Below are positions 17,109 through 25,493 of a stretch of DNA of 47,929 nt, piece by piece. The stretch is from Rhodospirillaceae bacterium (lineage in GTDB: Bacteria; Pseudomonadota; Alphaproteobacteria; UBA828): NCBI GenBank assembly GCA_018666805.1, contig JABIXB010000309.1, positions 1 to 47,929 of the forward strand. Reading direction: 5' to 3'. A program made the position numbers and the translations under genes. The stretch's first letter is position 1, and each line of letters begins with the position of its first letter. The notes beneath the pieces are model-generated. The model was not told the origin of the DNA. It searched no databases and saw nothing but the letters and a program-made list of their open reading frames with translations.

Positions 17109-18260
17109 TTATACCTCTTGACGCCGCACCGACCAGACGAAGCCATCATACCAAAAGTGCATGATGGCAACGCACATAACGCCGGCGATGAACCATTGAT
17201 TGCTGATCAGCAGCGAATCGGCCACGAAGCCAAAAGCGAATACCGAGATTAGAAAGATTACTAACGCAGCCGGTTTGGCGGCGCGCTTCGCCTCGGACAA
17301 CCGGAACGCCCGTATCATTGTGCCCCGCTCGCGCCACCAGACGATGGCGAAATACTGCAGCGCGTGAAACACGTTCATGATGAAAAATGCCTCGCCGAAG
17401 GGGTTAAATCCCCACGCCCAAATGGAGCACAGCGCCGTCGACGCATAGAGCGCGGCCTTTTGTCGGCTCATGCGCCAACCCGCCTTCGCCATGCGCCAAT
17501 ACCACCAGAGATAAAGCGCTACAAATGGTACGCCGAAGGCAATCACCGCCCACATCAGCGCCCCCGCCGCACCCTCCGCCTGCACCGGAATGCGTGTAAA
17601 GAACACCGCGCCAATGGCCGCAAATTCATCAAAATCCCCGACATGGTCCATCAGTGTGGCGCCGGCGGCGATCGGCCCGGCATAGATAAGCAAATTGAAA
17701 GCCGCATCGAACCGGCGGCCCTTGTGCGGGTCATTTCCGGCGCGGGCATCATAAATCCGCCCGAGGCCAAAGGTTTGCATGCCGGAATGATAGACATCCC
17801 AAAAAGTGGCTGCGACGGATACGAAAACAAGCGCCGTGCTTGACAGTCCCATGGCCAAAAACAGCGCCAACGGCACCAAGGTAAATCGCAGCGGATAGCG
17901 CCTGAATACGCTCCCGTTCAGGTGGCTTCGAAATACCACAGCTACCAAATGGGCCATGATAAAGGGCCCAAGAAACCAGACCATGAGACTATTTTTCTGG
18001 CCCTGAAAACTCACCTCCGCCTGACCCAATACGGTGAAGGAAAGCCCAATACCCAATGCCATTGCTATCAAAGGTGAATATATAAAAAAGAACTTATCGT
18101 ACAACGGCCCGACGATATAGCCGCCGTTGGAGGGCGCTCGCGCTTCGGCAAGCCCGGCGGTGGGCCCGGCACCGATTACCTGTTCAGGCACCTTGAGCGC
18201 AGGCAGAAACGGGGTTAAAAGTCGCGCGAGCCGGGCGCCTTCTGTCTCTTCACTTGACAC
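17109..18260 (-). CDS. Integral membrane protein of unknown function with His-rich motifs
   Basis: The 383-residue protein has about nine predicted membrane segments after a 50-residue hydrophilic N-terminus. His-containing aromatic motifs recur at or near membrane boundaries: FWDVYHSGMQTFGLGR, NVFHALQYFAIVWW and AIMHFWYDGFVW near the C-terminus. These could bind a metal or heme in the membrane, but I cannot name the family; the pattern recalls membrane oxygenases only loosely. The start is GTG at 18260, without a clear Shine-Dalgarno sequence. It is directly followed by the amino acid permease gene, and the beta-carbonic anhydrase gene starts divergently 37 bases away. Confidence 0.7.
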   Translation of the reverse strand: MSSEETEGARLARLLTPFLPALKVPEQVIGAGPTAGLAEARAPSNGGYIVGPLYDKFFFIYSPLIAMALGIGLSFTVLGQAEVSFQGQKNSLMVWFLGPFIMAHLVAVVFRSHLNGSVFRRYPLRFTLVPLALFLAMGLSSTALVFVSVAATFWDVYHSGMQTFGLGRIYDARAGNDPHKGRRFDAAFNLLIYAGPIAAGATLMDHVGDFDEFAAIGAVFFTRIPVQAEGAAGALMWAVIAFGVPFVALYLWWYWRMAKAGWRMSRQKAALYASTALCSIWAWGFNPFGEAFFIMNVFHALQYFAIVWWRERGTMIRAFRLSEAKRAAKPAALVIFLISVFAFGFVADSLLISNQWFIAGVMCVAIMHFWYDGFVWSVRRQEV

Positions 18261-18297
18261 AATGGTGACATGTTAGCGCAGTTCGTAAAGTACCAAC

Positions 18298-18948
18298 ATG
18301 GAAAGCGATATGAGCAGTATAGAGACCCTTCTGAACGGCTTTCGAAAATTTCGCGAACTCTATTACGAAAAATCGCCAGGCCTCTACCGCGATCTGATTC
18401 ATCACGGCCAGAACCCACGCTTTGCCGTGGTGGCCTGCTCGGATTCGCGCGTCGACCCGGCGATCGTTTTGCAGACCGAGCCGGGCGATATCTTTGCCGT
18501 GCGCAACGTTGCCGCCCTGGTGCCGCCGTTTGAACAGGACGGCCTCTATCACGGCACCAGCGCAGCGCTCGAATTTGCCGTCCGGGGATTACATGTCGAG
18601 CACATCATCATTATCGGCCACGCCCACTGCGGTGGCGTTGATTCGATGATTCAGCAACAGGAGGGCGGCGAGGATTTGGGCATGTTCATCGGCGCCTGGA
18701 CCAGCCTGCTGCGCGAGGCGCGCGAGCGCGCCCTGGCCGATTCGCCCGGCCTTAAAGGCGACGCCCTGCTCGCCGCTTCTGAGCGCCACGCGGTACGGCT
18801 TTCGCTCGAAAACCTGACCACCTTTCCCTTTGTCCGCGAGGCGGTGGCCGCGGGCAAGCTCAGCCTGCAAGGCTGGTATCTCAATATTTTCGATGGCGCC
18901 CTGGAAATTTGGGATCCGGAAAGCGCAACCTTCTCACAGGTCAGTTAG
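18298..18948 (+). CDS. Beta-class carbonic anhydrase
   Basis: The 216-residue protein has the zinc-site motifs of beta-carbonic anhydrases: CSDSRVDP with Cys47, Asp49 and Arg51, and HAHCGGV with His108 and Cys111. It interconverts CO2 and bicarbonate in the cytoplasm. Length is normal for the family. ATG at 18310 (with GGAAAG before it) is an alternative start that drops four residues. Its stop overlaps that of the convergent flavoprotein gene by four bases. Confidence 0.93.
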   Translation: MESDMSSIETLLNGFRKFRELYYEKSPGLYRDLIHHGQNPRFAVVACSDSRVDPAIVLQTEPGDIFAVRNVAALVPPFEQDGLYHGTSAALEFAVRGLHVEHIIIIGHAHCGGVDSMIQQQEGGEDLGMFIGAWTSLLREARERALADSPGLKGDALLAASERHAVRLSLENLTTFPFVREAVAAGKLSLQGWYLNIFDGALEIWDPESATFSQVS

Positions 18949-20468
18949 GCCCCGTCCTTCTCCTTTTCCGGCGCCTGACAGCCATCGTCGCAGCAGCGAC
19001 CGGGCTGATCGCTCCCCTCGCCCTGCTCAGCCATTAGACCGCGATCAAGCAGGCCCTCGACCAGGGCAACTTTATCCTCGAGCGGATAGCTGCGGTAGAT
19101 TTCCATACTTGTTGCCGCCGGCGAGCCGCCGCCATGCAGGCTAATCAGCGAATACCAACCGGCCGTGTCGGAGGCGGTGATGTCGCCGAGAAAGCGCGCG
19201 ACGTCGCGCCGCCGTTCGGCCGGGATTTCGTCCCTGCCCTGCCACAACTCCTCAAGCTTTGCCGCCGTCGCCGGATTATGATCCTCCGCCGGCCCCGGCA
19301 GGGCGACGATCAGGCCGCCCGAGAGATCATGCGCGATGCGCTGCATGTCATAAATTTGGGTGGAGAGTAGCAGCTTGCCGACATTGGCGAAGATGCGCTC
19401 GGGCTCGGCGCAACCGGACGCATCGGCAACGGCATAAGTCGAACTCGCCACACCGCAGGCAAAGAAGCCCTCGACGATCTTGATCAGCTCGACCATGCGC
19501 TCGCGCAGATTATTATTGCCGCCGGCATCGAGGCCGTTGGCCTCGGCCATCATCAGCGCCGCGCCGATCAGCAGATCGCCGAAGCCGGCGCGCGCACCGA
19601 TGCAGCTATGACGGTGATGGCCGGCATAGGCCTGGATCAGGAACTGCGCGTGTTGCCATTCGCCGGCCATGAAAACGCATTGCCATGGCACAAACACATC
19701 CTCAAACACGCATACGCCGGTCGATTGGCCGTACCTTCCGCTAAATATAGCCGCATCCTCGCCGGGCCGCCCGGCCGGGCGTGTGATCACGGTCAATCCC
19801 TTGGCGTCGATCGGCACAGCGCAGCACACGGCAAAATCGGCGTCAGCTTCGACCATGTTGCGCCCCGGCATCACCAGCAGCTCATGCATATAGGGCGCAC
19901 CGGTGACGATCGCCTTGGTGCCGGAAATGACGATGCCGTCAGCGCGCCGCTCACGGATATGCACATAGGCGCCTGAATTGCTTTGTTCGTGCGGCCGCTT
20001 GGAACGGTCGCCCTTGGCATCGGTCATGGCGGCGCCAAGCGTGAGGTCCTCGGCCTGCACACGGTGCAGATAGGCGAGGAAACGCTGATGCAATTCACCG
20101 CCCGTCTCGGCGTCGATGCGGTGCGTCGCCTGATAGATGGCGTTGAGCGCATCCTGGCTGAGATAACGCTGGGCGCAGCCGACGCGCTGGCACACCAGGC
20201 GCACCGCTTCGAGCTTGTGCAAAAGATCTTCAGACGAGCGGTTGATATGGAGGAAGCGGTTGGCCTCAGCGCCGCTCGATTGTTCCGTCGCCACCATCAG
20301 CGGGCGGTGGCGCGTGTCCTTGGCGAAATTATAGGTCTCGCCGACCGCCGCGACACCCGGCGCCAAACGCGGTTCGTCAGCAACCGATTCCACCAACGCG
20401 CCGTCAAGATAGACGGTCGGTTTGTAGCGCCGCAAAGACTCGCGATATTCCCCGCCGCTGAGCAACAT
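18945..20468 (-). CDS. HpaB/AbfD-family flavoprotein (hydroxylase/dehydratase superfamily)
   Basis: This 507-residue protein aligns end to end with 4-hydroxybutyryl-CoA dehydratase and 4-hydroxyphenylacetate 3-monooxygenase: an AMTDAKGDRSKRP segment near residue 147, an FAD-binding middle domain and an AGHHRHSCIGARAGFGD segment near 280. Compared from memory with the clostridial dehydratase, the [4Fe-4S] ligand positions read Cys, Tyr (for the second Cys), His (kept) and Ala (for the last Cys), so two of four ligands are missing. This argues against a radical dehydratase and for an FADH2-dependent monooxygenase or a new activity. The C-terminus adds a short cysteine-containing tail (CCDDGC). 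No flavin reductase partner lies nearby. It precedes the N-formylglutamate amidohydrolase-like gene on the other side of a 62-base gap. Confidence 0.78.
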   Translation of the reverse strand: MLLSGGEYRESLRRYKPTVYLDGALVESVADEPRLAPGVAAVGETYNFAKDTRHRPLMVATEQSSGAEANRFLHINRSSEDLLHKLEAVRLVCQRVGCAQRYLSQDALNAIYQATHRIDAETGGELHQRFLAYLHRVQAEDLTLGAAMTDAKGDRSKRPHEQSNSGAYVHIRERRADGIVISGTKAIVTGAPYMHELLVMPGRNMVEADADFAVCCAVPIDAKGLTVITRPAGRPGEDAAIFSGRYGQSTGVCVFEDVFVPWQCVFMAGEWQHAQFLIQAYAGHHRHSCIGARAGFGDLLIGAALMMAEANGLDAGGNNNLRERMVELIKIVEGFFACGVASSTYAVADASGCAEPERIFANVGKLLLSTQIYDMQRIAHDLSGGLIVALPGPAEDHNPATAAKLEELWQGRDEIPAERRRDVARFLGDITASDTAGWYSLISLHGGGSPAATSMEIYRSYPLEDKVALVEGLLDRGLMAEQGEGSDQPGRCCDDGCQAPEKEKDGA

Positions 20469-20530
20469 TTAAGGCCTCTTTCTGCGCATTATTTCGCCTT
20501 CGAGCATAGCAGCGTTGTTACGCCAACGCC

Positions 20531-21280
20531 TCATGCTTCCGCTTCGGCAAGGCTGAATTCGCGCGTGAACACTTTCGCGAGACGCCCGGCCCAGGCCTCG
20601 GCGCCACCATCCTCGGCGATCAGGTCCTGGCGGATTTCGATGATCACATGGCGCAGCTTGCGCGGCGCAATCACCTCCTCGACCGTGTAACCCGGCATCT
20701 CAAGCGCCGAATAGGGCTGGTTATCGCCGACACATAGGGCTTCATCCTCAGCCAGTGCGGCGATCACGCGCGCGCCGCTGGCTTTATCCTCGCTCCACAA
20801 CACGCCGACATGCCATGGCCGGGCGATGCCGCCGAACACCGGTGTACAGCTATGCATGGCAATCACCACCGGGTCGGTCAAAGAATCGAGCACAGCCGCC
20901 ATTTCGCGGTGATAGGGATGGTAGGCGATGTCGGCGCGGCGCGCCTTCTCGGCCTCGTCGAGCGCCATATTGCCCGGCACGGCAACGCCGTCGCTCTCCT
21001 CGGGCGTTAATTTCTCTTTGCCGAAGGCCCGGTTGCAATCGATAAAGAGGCGCGAATAGCGCGACAGCAGCGCCGGCGCGCCGAGCAGCGCGGCCAGGCG
21101 GCGCGTGACCGCGCCAGCGCCGATATCCCAGGCGATATGTTCCTGTAGCCGGGCCGGCGCGAGACCGAGCGTGCCCCACTCCGGCGGCACCTCATTGCCG
21201 GCATGGTCGCAGAGCAGGAGAAAATTCGGGTTGCGGCCGCCCTTGATGCGTTCGAAGGCCGGTATGTCAGAATCATGCAT
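20531..21280 (-). CDS. N-formylglutamate amidohydrolase-family protein
   Basis: The 249-residue protein has the family's N-terminal LLLCDHAGNEVP motif, a RLFIDCNR segment, an internal HPYH and AMHSCTPVF, which hold the zinc-binding His/Glu residues of this family. Members release formate from N-formyl amino acids (final step of one histidine degradation route). No other hut gene is nearby, so the true substrate may be another N-acyl amino acid. Start at 21280 (MHDSDIP) is preferred; the longer form adds 12 atypical residues. Confidence 0.8.
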   Translation of the reverse strand: MHDSDIPAFERIKGGRNPNFLLLCDHAGNEVPPEWGTLGLAPARLQEHIAWDIGAGAVTRRLAALLGAPALLSRYSRLFIDCNRAFGKEKLTPEESDGVAVPGNMALDEAEKARRADIAYHPYHREMAAVLDSLTDPVVIAMHSCTPVFGGIARPWHVGVLWSEDKASGARVIAALAEDEALCVGDNQPYSALEMPGYTVEEVIAPRKLRHVIIEIRQDLIAEDGGAEAWAGRLAKVFTREFSLAEAEA

Positions 21281-21432
21281 AGCGGCAAAGATCGTCCGCC
21301 GACGGTTGCAAAACAAGAAAAAGTGACATTAGCGGGGCGATATCGCCGCTTGAAGCGAAGCGCCGGCCCCTTTACCTTCTCGGCAAGGGTAATTATTAAA
21401 CGTGCCGCACGCGGCAATAGGGAGAATTTATC

Positions 21433-22452
21433 ATGCCTACAGGTTCGATTTCATCCAGTGCGGACGCGGTTGGCGTCGCTGTTGTCAATTATCAGGTTCC
21501 GGTGGTCGAAACCCGGGCGGAGGTGCTTGACAATTGCAAGCGCATCGCTGGTTTCATCGAAGGCATGAAGCGCGGCTATCCGGGCCTCGATCTGATCGTC
21601 TTCCCGGAATATACGACGCAGGGCTTCCACCCGACCAAATGGGCCGATCTGACCACCACCATCGACGGACCCGAGGTGGCGATCTTCTCCGAAGCGTGCA
21701 AAAAGGCCGGCGTCTATGGCATTTTCTCGCTCACCGGCGAGGAGCATCCGGAAGGCCTCAACCCCTACAACACGCTGATCATGATCAATGATCAAGGCGA
21801 GGTCTGCCTGACCTACCGCAAGATTTTCCCGTGGTGCCCGCAAGAGCCCTGGACGGCCGGACATGAGACCGCCGTCGCCGAAGGCCCGAAGGGCCTGATG
21901 GTTGGCGCCACCATCTGCTATGACTGCAACCTGCCCGAGATCGTGCGCGACACGGTGGCCAAGGGGGCCGAGCTGGTGGTGCGTATTCAGGGCTATATGT
22001 ATCCGGCCAAAGAGCAGCAACGCATGGTCGCCCAGGTGCGGGCATGGGAAAACCTCGCCTATGTCGCGGTCGCCAACATGGCCGGGCGCGATCTGGTTTA
22101 TTCCTATTTCGGCCATTCCAACATTGTCGATTTCGACGGCAGTGTGCTGGCCGAATGCGGCACCGGCCCGGACGAGGCGACCTACGCCACGCTTTCGCTC
22201 ACCACCATCCGTGATGCCAGGCGCAATTGGACGGCGGAGAACCATCTCTACAATCTCCTCCACCGCGGCTATACCTCCGAGCCCGGCGGCCACGCCAAGA
22301 ACCCGTTCGGCTTCTACGATAAATGGGTTAATGATCCGGAAGGCTTGCGCGACGATGTCGAGAAATTGACGCGCGATCATGACAATCCGGACAAGGCGAC
22401 GACGCCGAACACGCCGGCACCGCCGGCGCGCGCCAAATTGAGCGCGTCCTAA
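21433..22452 (+). CDS. Aliphatic amidase / formamidase (nitrilase superfamily)
   Basis: The 339-residue enzyme has the nitrilase triad in AmiE/AmiF context: Glu59 in FPEYTTQG, Lys130 in TYRKIFPW and Cys162 in TICYDCNLPE. Length and the NLLHRGYTSEPGG segment near residue 275 match aliphatic amidases and formamidases, which hydrolyse short amides to the acid and ammonia in the cytoplasm. GGGAGA precedes the ATG by a few bases. The gene is the first of a probable operon with a lipoyl-like carrier protein and a Vps4-like AAA ATPase. The usual partners of amidases (amide sensors, urea/amide channels) are absent, so the ATPase and carrier may belong to its function. Confidence 0.9.
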   Translation: MPTGSISSSADAVGVAVVNYQVPVVETRAEVLDNCKRIAGFIEGMKRGYPGLDLIVFPEYTTQGFHPTKWADLTTTIDGPEVAIFSEACKKAGVYGIFSLTGEEHPEGLNPYNTLIMINDQGEVCLTYRKIFPWCPQEPWTAGHETAVAEGPKGLMVGATICYDCNLPEIVRDTVAKGAELVVRIQGYMYPAKEQQRMVAQVRAWENLAYVAVANMAGRDLVYSYFGHSNIVDFDGSVLAECGTGPDEATYATLSLTTIRDARRNWTAENHLYNLLHRGYTSEPGGHAKNPFGFYDKWVNDPEGLRDDVEKLTRDHDNPDKATTPNTPAPPARAKLSAS

Positions 22453-22531
22453 GCAAGTCTGGGGGCGGGAACGGGGGTCGCCGGCACAATTCGCCGCGGC
22501 CCCTGCCCTCATCTGATCGACATCCGCTGGA

Positions 22532-22807
22532 GTGGCGAAGTTGAGTGAAGCAGCGCAGCATGAAACGCTCGGCATCGAAGCCACCTGCACCTCGATCAAC
22601 GCCTATGACCTTGTCGTTACCGAAATCATGGTGGCTGTCGGCGATGCGGTCGCGGCCGAACAAATTCTCATGACGCTTGAATATACCAAGGTCGTCACCG
22701 AAGTGACGACGCCCAGCGCCGGCATTGTCGCCGCGATTCATTGCCAAAAGGGCGATGAAGTTCAGGTCGGCGACCGGATCATCGATATTCACCGCTCCTT
22801 GGCATAA
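22532..22807 (+). CDS. Single-domain biotinyl/lipoyl carrier-like protein (91 aa)
   Basis: The 91-residue protein is a stand-alone biotinyl/lipoyl-type beta-sandwich. The prosthetic-group lysine would be in LEYTKVVTEV (the position of LETDKV in lipoyl domains), followed by the second half-motif AGIVAAIHCQKGDEVQVGD. The hairpin lacks the MKM of biotin carriers, so lipoylation or no modification is more likely than biotinylation. The reading frame opens with GTG at 22532, but a TTG three codons later has GGAG at better spacing. No ligase, lipoyl synthase or 2-oxoacid dehydrogenase lies nearby; the neighbours are an amidase (upstream, 79 bases) and an AAA ATPase (14 bases downstream). Confidence 0.75.
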   Translation: MAKLSEAAQHETLGIEATCTSINAYDLVVTEIMVAVGDAVAAEQILMTLEYTKVVTEVTTPSAGIVAAIHCQKGDEVQVGDRIIDIHRSLA

Positions 22808-22821
22808 GGCGAAAATCAAGC

Positions 22822-24063
22822 ATGTCCAGCCAAGGCCCCGATGCTCTGCAACGCTCGATCGACCGCATGTTGACCGAAGCCAACACGCGTATGGCCGTCG
22901 GCAAAAATGAGGAAGCCTCGCGCTCGTATCACAAGGCGGCGCAATTCACCGAACAATTGATCGACATGTTGGAGGAGTCGGACGCACGCCGCGCCTGGTC
23001 GGTGCGCGCCGCCGAATATAAGCAGCGCGCCCGCACCCTGATCTCCAAGGGCGGCATGGATAGCAAGCGCGTCAAGCCGGTCGAAGACCACGAGGCCGAT
23101 GATGTCGCCTTTTCCGACGAGGAGGCCGATGCGCTCGAGCAGCAAATCCTGTTGCTCATTGACGATACGCCGAGCCGCGTCGACTGGGAGGCCATCGGCG
23201 GCCTCGGCGCGCTGAAAAACGAGCTCAAATTCCACTATGGCCTGGCGATGGCCAAAGTGCCCGACGGCATCGAGGTCGAAGGCTGGAACAATATCATGTT
23301 CTACGGCCCGCCCGGCACCGGCAAGACGCTCCTCGCCTGCGCCGTCGCCAACAAGCTGAGCGCTACCTTCTTCAACGTCAAAGCGAGCCAGATCGTTAGC
23401 AAATGGGTCGGCGAATCAGGCCGCCTGATCAGCACCCTCTACCGCGTGGCACGCAAATTCACCCGCGACGGGCGGCCCTCGATCATCTTTATCGACGAGT
23501 TCGATGCGCTGTGTAAAAGCCGCGGCGGCGAAGGCCAGCTTTATCATCAACAGATGCTCGCCGCCATTCTCTCCGAGATCGACGGCTTCGCGCAAAAGGG
23601 CAAGCGCGACCTGGTGATGACCATCGGCGCGACCAACCGGCCATGGGATCTCGACGCCGCCGTATTGTCGCGTTTCGAGCGCCGCATTCTGATTGATTTG
23701 CCATGCACCGAGGCGCGCGCCGACATTTTCCGCATTCACCTTGAAAGCAAGGGCATTCCGGTCGATCACCGCTCGCTCTCCTACGCCCGCCTTGCCGAAG
23801 AGACCGAGCGCTTAACGGGCCGGGAGATTGCGCGTCTTTGCAAGGAAGTAACGGCCGATATGCTGGGCGAGATGAACCCCGATATTCCGGCCCTGGTCGA
23901 TGCCGGGCTGAAGCGCATCCAGGACTATGAGATCAAGGTGCGCGCCCTCAAGCAGGGCGATTTCAGCGCCGCCCTCGAAGGCCTCGTGCCCGACACCAGC
24001 GAAGCGGACGCGCACCATTACGCCGATTGGGGCAAAGCAGTCAGCGACGGCAAAGGCGCCTAG
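22822..24063 (+). CDS. AAA ATPase of Vps4/katanin-like type with helical N-terminal domain
   Basis: The 413-residue protein has one AAA module: Walker A GPPGTGKT at 162-169, Walker B IIFIDEFD with Asp225-Glu226, and a second region of homology ATNRPWDLDAAVLSRFERRI with an arginine cluster at 284-288. ATNxPWxLDxAxxxRFxRRI is the form found in the meiotic clade (Vps4, katanin, spastin). The first 80 residues are predicted as a helical hairpin or bundle like the MIT domain of Vps4, followed by an acidic linker. It probably forms a hexamer that threads or remodels a protein. The gene starts 14 bases after the lipoyl-like carrier gene. Regulated partner unknown. Confidence 0.82.
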   Translation: MSSQGPDALQRSIDRMLTEANTRMAVGKNEEASRSYHKAAQFTEQLIDMLEESDARRAWSVRAAEYKQRARTLISKGGMDSKRVKPVEDHEADDVAFSDEEADALEQQILLLIDDTPSRVDWEAIGGLGALKNELKFHYGLAMAKVPDGIEVEGWNNIMFYGPPGTGKTLLACAVANKLSATFFNVKASQIVSKWVGESGRLISTLYRVARKFTRDGRPSIIFIDEFDALCKSRGGEGQLYHQQMLAAILSEIDGFAQKGKRDLVMTIGATNRPWDLDAAVLSRFERRILIDLPCTEARADIFRIHLESKGIPVDHRSLSYARLAEETERLTGREIARLCKEVTADMLGEMNPDIPALVDAGLKRIQDYEIKVRALKQGDFSAALEGLVPDTSEADAHHYADWGKAVSDGKGA

Positions 24064-24083
24064 ACGCGACGAATTTGCCTCCG

Positions 24084-25250
24084 TTAAGCCGCGTGCACGT
24101 AGCGGTGTTTCATGCCCTCGTCGAACATGGCGACGACATTCTCCGGCGGCACTTCAGGCTGAATATTGTGCACGCTGTTGAGCACGTAGCCACCGCCCTT
24201 GCCGAGAATGCTGATGATGCGCCGGGTTTCGGCGCGCACTTCTTCCGGCGTACCGAAAGGCAGGGTCGACTGGCTGTTGATACCGCCCCAGAAGCATATC
24301 TTGTCGCCGAATTCCTCTTTCAGGCGCTCGGGCTCCATGTTCTTCGCCGTGACCTGCACCGGATTGAGGCCATCGACGCCGATATCGATCAAATGGGGAA
24401 TGAACGAATAGGCCGAGCCGCAGCAGTGATAGACGATCTTGAGATCACTGCGGTAGCTCTTCACCGTCTCGACCATGCGGCGGTGGTGCGGCTTGATATA
24501 GGTGGCGTAGATGCCGTCGGGGTCGAACATGCAGCCCTCCTGGGTGCTGAGGTCTTCGCCGAAGAACACATTGTCGATATTTTCCGGCCCCGCCGCCTCG
24601 ATCATCTGTTTTGCCGTATCGACCCAAAAATCGCACAGCTTGGTCATTAGGCGTTGCAGCGCCTCCGGGTTTTTATAGAGATCCTTCAAATAGCGCTCGA
24701 AGCTGCGCATGGCATAACCGCGGTGAATGACGCCACCCGGCAGATAGAGCATGACGGCATATTCCTCATCCATCGCCTTGATCTCGGCGACGCGCTCGGC
24801 GACACCGCTGATGAGGCCCGGATTGTTGCCGTCCGGCCATTCGAACGCCTCAATATCGTCGATCGTCAGTTTGCCGCGATAAAACGGCCCGTCCTGATGC
24901 AGAAAATGGACCGCTTCATTGCCGACCGTGCGGTCCCAGCGCACGCCGAACGTGTCGATATAGGTGTTTTCGTCGAGCCACTGCTCATGTGGGCTGTTGT
25001 CATAGCCGCCGGGCAGCACGATGCGGGTATCGACGTCGAAGCGCTTCAGCACCTCCTCGTGCGGATGGACCACCGAGTGGATGGTCGACAACATCTTGAT
25101 CTCGTGATTCATGCCCAAATGAGCTTCAAGATTCCGGTAAGCCGGTACGGTCATGGTGCTGAACTCGGCGCCGCCGAGATCGATCGGCACCCGGTCTGCC
25201 TCCTCATGATTTAAGGCGGCTAAAATACGGTCCCGATGTGTCCAACCCAT
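24084..25250 (-). CDS. Uroporphyrinogen decarboxylase-family protein (methyltransferase-like)
   Basis: This 388-residue TIM-barrel protein belongs to the UroD/MtaA/CmuA superfamily. A HCCGS motif near residue 274 resembles the zinc-binding HxC segment of the cobalamin/CoM methyltransferase branch, while the arginine motif of true uroporphyrinogen decarboxylase at the N-terminus is not evident. It may move a methyl group from a methylated substrate, but no corrinoid protein gene is beside it, so the role is open. It is convergent with the AAA ATPase gene (20-base gap) and divergent from the histidine kinase gene. Confidence 0.75.
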   Translation of the reverse strand: MGWTHRDRILAALNHEEADRVPIDLGGAEFSTMTVPAYRNLEAHLGMNHEIKMLSTIHSVVHPHEEVLKRFDVDTRIVLPGGYDNSPHEQWLDENTYIDTFGVRWDRTVGNEAVHFLHQDGPFYRGKLTIDDIEAFEWPDGNNPGLISGVAERVAEIKAMDEEYAVMLYLPGGVIHRGYAMRSFERYLKDLYKNPEALQRLMTKLCDFWVDTAKQMIEAAGPENIDNVFFGEDLSTQEGCMFDPDGIYATYIKPHHRRMVETVKSYRSDLKIVYHCCGSAYSFIPHLIDIGVDGLNPVQVTAKNMEPERLKEEFGDKICFWGGINSQSTLPFGTPEEVRAETRRIISILGKGGGYVLNSVHNIQPEVPPENVVAMFDEGMKHRYVHAA

Positions 25251-25307
25251 GGCTCAGCTCCCTAAGACAAGCAATATCAATTCGCCCAGAATATTAGAGT
25301 ATATCCA

Positions 25308-25324
25308 TAACAAATTTATTGTTA
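25308..25324. promoter_or_regulatory. Inverted repeat in the divergent UroD-like/histidine kinase promoter region
   Basis: TAACAA and TTGTTA flank ATTTA as a perfect 6-bp inverted repeat in an AT-rich part of the 243-base gap between the divergent genes. It is a possible regulator site. Nearby, at about 25400-25430, two GGCCAA-GTT-AA half-similar direct repeats occur. No promoter boxes were clear enough to call. Confidence 0.3.
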
Positions 25325-25493
25325 AACGGCTTTGACCCGGTTATGCAAATAGCCGCACCCCAGGGGAGGGCCTTTTTCAACAAATACGGGGCCTATCGGC
25401 GGCCAAGTTTAACGGCCAAAGTTAATAACCCTTTAGGGGCTCGCCACGAGAATAGCTGGCGAGGCAGGGCGAGGCTAAGAACAGCGGAACTTT

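Noticed and set aside
17109-18260. Assignment as a Brp/Blh-type carotene oxygenase
   Set aside because: Only a loose similarity in His and aromatic residues within membrane segments; not enough for a family call.
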